In this document: in pieces, positions 63,901 through 64,000 of the stretch
Numbering within the stretch: the stretch's first letter is position 1
How the letters are laid out: every line of letters begins with the position of its first letter
Assembly (NCBI GenBank): GCA_963580455.1
Contig: OY756972.1
Span: 22,087,001 to 22,151,000 of the forward strand
Source: Euonymus europaeus
Lineage: Eukaryota > Streptophyta > Magnoliopsida > Celastrales > Celastraceae
Direction: 5' to 3'
DNA: 64,000 nucleotides
Position numbers and translations under genes: made by a program
The notes under the pieces: model-generated
Told to the model about the DNA's origin: nothing
Databases searched by the model: none
What the model saw: the letters and a program-made list of their open reading frames with translations, nothing else

Positions 63901-64000
63901 ACGAGACCAACTAGCCACGAGTTCTGAAATCAAAATCCGAAATGCCAGGATCGTAGAGCTCGAAAAGTAGTGTGAAATCAAGCTAAAAATCACCGAAGTC
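57994..64000 (+). repeat. Right domain: more diverged monomers, some without gaattc
   Basis: Subtypes here are partly private: aggtggaacgagacc, cctagtagcc, aagataaaaatc, cagtactcgg, aaaataaccgaattc, and gaagtc in place of gaattc (61574, 61750, 63307, 63477 and at the window end). A nine-monomer block is repeated at about 58530-59420 and 60088-60980 (aagataaaa at 59135 and 60693, offset 1558 bp with one inserted base at 60378). A ten-monomer block is repeated at about 61350-61860 and 63080-63590 (tcagagtcaaagg, 1730 bp apart). The array runs off the end of the window without a border. Confidence 0.88.

Larger units (their letters stand above)
1..64000 (+). repeat. Satellite DNA array, 173-bp monomer, 370 head-to-tail copies
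   Basis: The whole window is one tandem satellite. The anchor cgaattcagaactcgg recurs every 173 bp (starts at 518, 691, 864, 1037 and so on to 63994), always on the same strand. Adding up start-to-start distances gives 370 complete monomers and a seven-base partial copy at the end. No stretch of non-satellite sequence interrupts it. Base composition of the consensus is about 42% G+C with strong A over T excess on this strand. The length is close to that of a nucleosome plus linker, as in many centromeric and heterochromatic satellites (known of the class; role here is inferred). All reading frames are broken by stops within little more than one monomer, so I call no genes. The family is not one I recognise. 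Confidence 0.98.

Noticed and set aside
1..64000. CRISPR array
   Set aside because: The repeat unit is 173 bp with no alternation of short constant repeats and unique spacers, and the variable windows fall into a few recurring subtypes instead of unique spacers.
1..64000. CENP-B box
   Set aside because: I looked for the ttcgnnnnanncggg pattern on both strands of the consensus. ttcgcggctaactagg and the single gaaacggga copy near 63553 do not fit the required spacing.
1..64000. Known centromeric satellites of Arabidopsis (about 178 bp), Brassica (about 176 bp) or primates (about 171 bp)
   Set aside because: The unit length is similar but the sequence does not resemble what I know of these families, so length alone was not used to name it.
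1..64000. Ribosomal DNA spacer subrepeats
   Set aside because: No rRNA gene, promoter or terminator is present, and 64 kb without a coding unit is far longer than any spacer subrepeat block.
1..64000. Promoters, terminators or tRNA-like boxes within the monomer
   Set aside because: Short matches can be picked out of any 173-bp unit, but no set of elements with correct spacing was seen on either strand.

Overview
This 64-kb window is one uninterrupted tandem array of a single satellite DNA family. The monomer is about 173 bp. From the first base to the last every copy points the same way, head to tail. I find no gene, tRNA, rRNA, transposon, telomere repeat, microsatellite or unique sequence. 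Start-to-start bookkeeping from the cgaattc phase point gives 370 complete monomers (positions 1-63993) plus seven bases of the next. About 348 of them are exactly 173 bp, and the length-changing events I located account exactly for the 17-bp shortfall from 370 x 173. A single satellite of this size and length points to a eukaryotic nuclear chromosome, most likely a centromeric, pericentromeric or other heterochromatic block in a plant or animal. I do not recognise the family and cannot name the organism. A flowering plant is a weak guess only.

Monomer anatomy (position 1 = c of cgaattc): EcoRI-type gaattc at 2-7; an 11-bp arm ttcagaactcg at 5-15 that is the exact reverse complement of cgagttctgaa at 98-108; a 10-bp palindrome tttacgtaaa at 41-50; an imperfect hairpin at 66-96; gagctc at 136-141. 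Two windows hold much of the subtype-defining variation (87-89 and about 119-135), while about 36-80 is strongly conserved. By hand count the consensus has 66 A, 35 T, 37 C and 35 G, with 12 CpG sites where about 7.5 would be expected.

Layout: 1-1727 is a distinct subfamily (gtgcgaaatc) that ends at a monomer with a 21-bp deletion (1728-1879). 1880-7019 mixes a few subtypes and holds a 6-monomer duplication. 7020-16148 holds 10-, 6- and 11-monomer duplications. 15892-25190 is a near-perfect tandem duplication of 27 monomers (4672 bp offset, five substitutions found). 25191-29469 is a mosaic of the same subtypes. 29470-34281 has a 17-monomer, 34350-42214 a 28-monomer, 43232-45653 an apparently perfect 7-monomer, 45180-48967 a 13-monomer and 52780-57993 an 18-monomer duplication. 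57994-64000 is a more diverged right-hand domain with 9- and 10-monomer duplications and loss of the EcoRI site in several copies.

There is no single fixed higher-order repeat. Segmental duplications of many sizes are layered on each other, always in whole monomers, and short ordered subtype cassettes (a four-monomer C-D-E-F series and a two-monomer B-A pair) recur across the array. That is the pattern expected from repeated unequal exchange, replication slippage or gene conversion within one array. The real interest of the window is this record of array evolution rather than any coding system.
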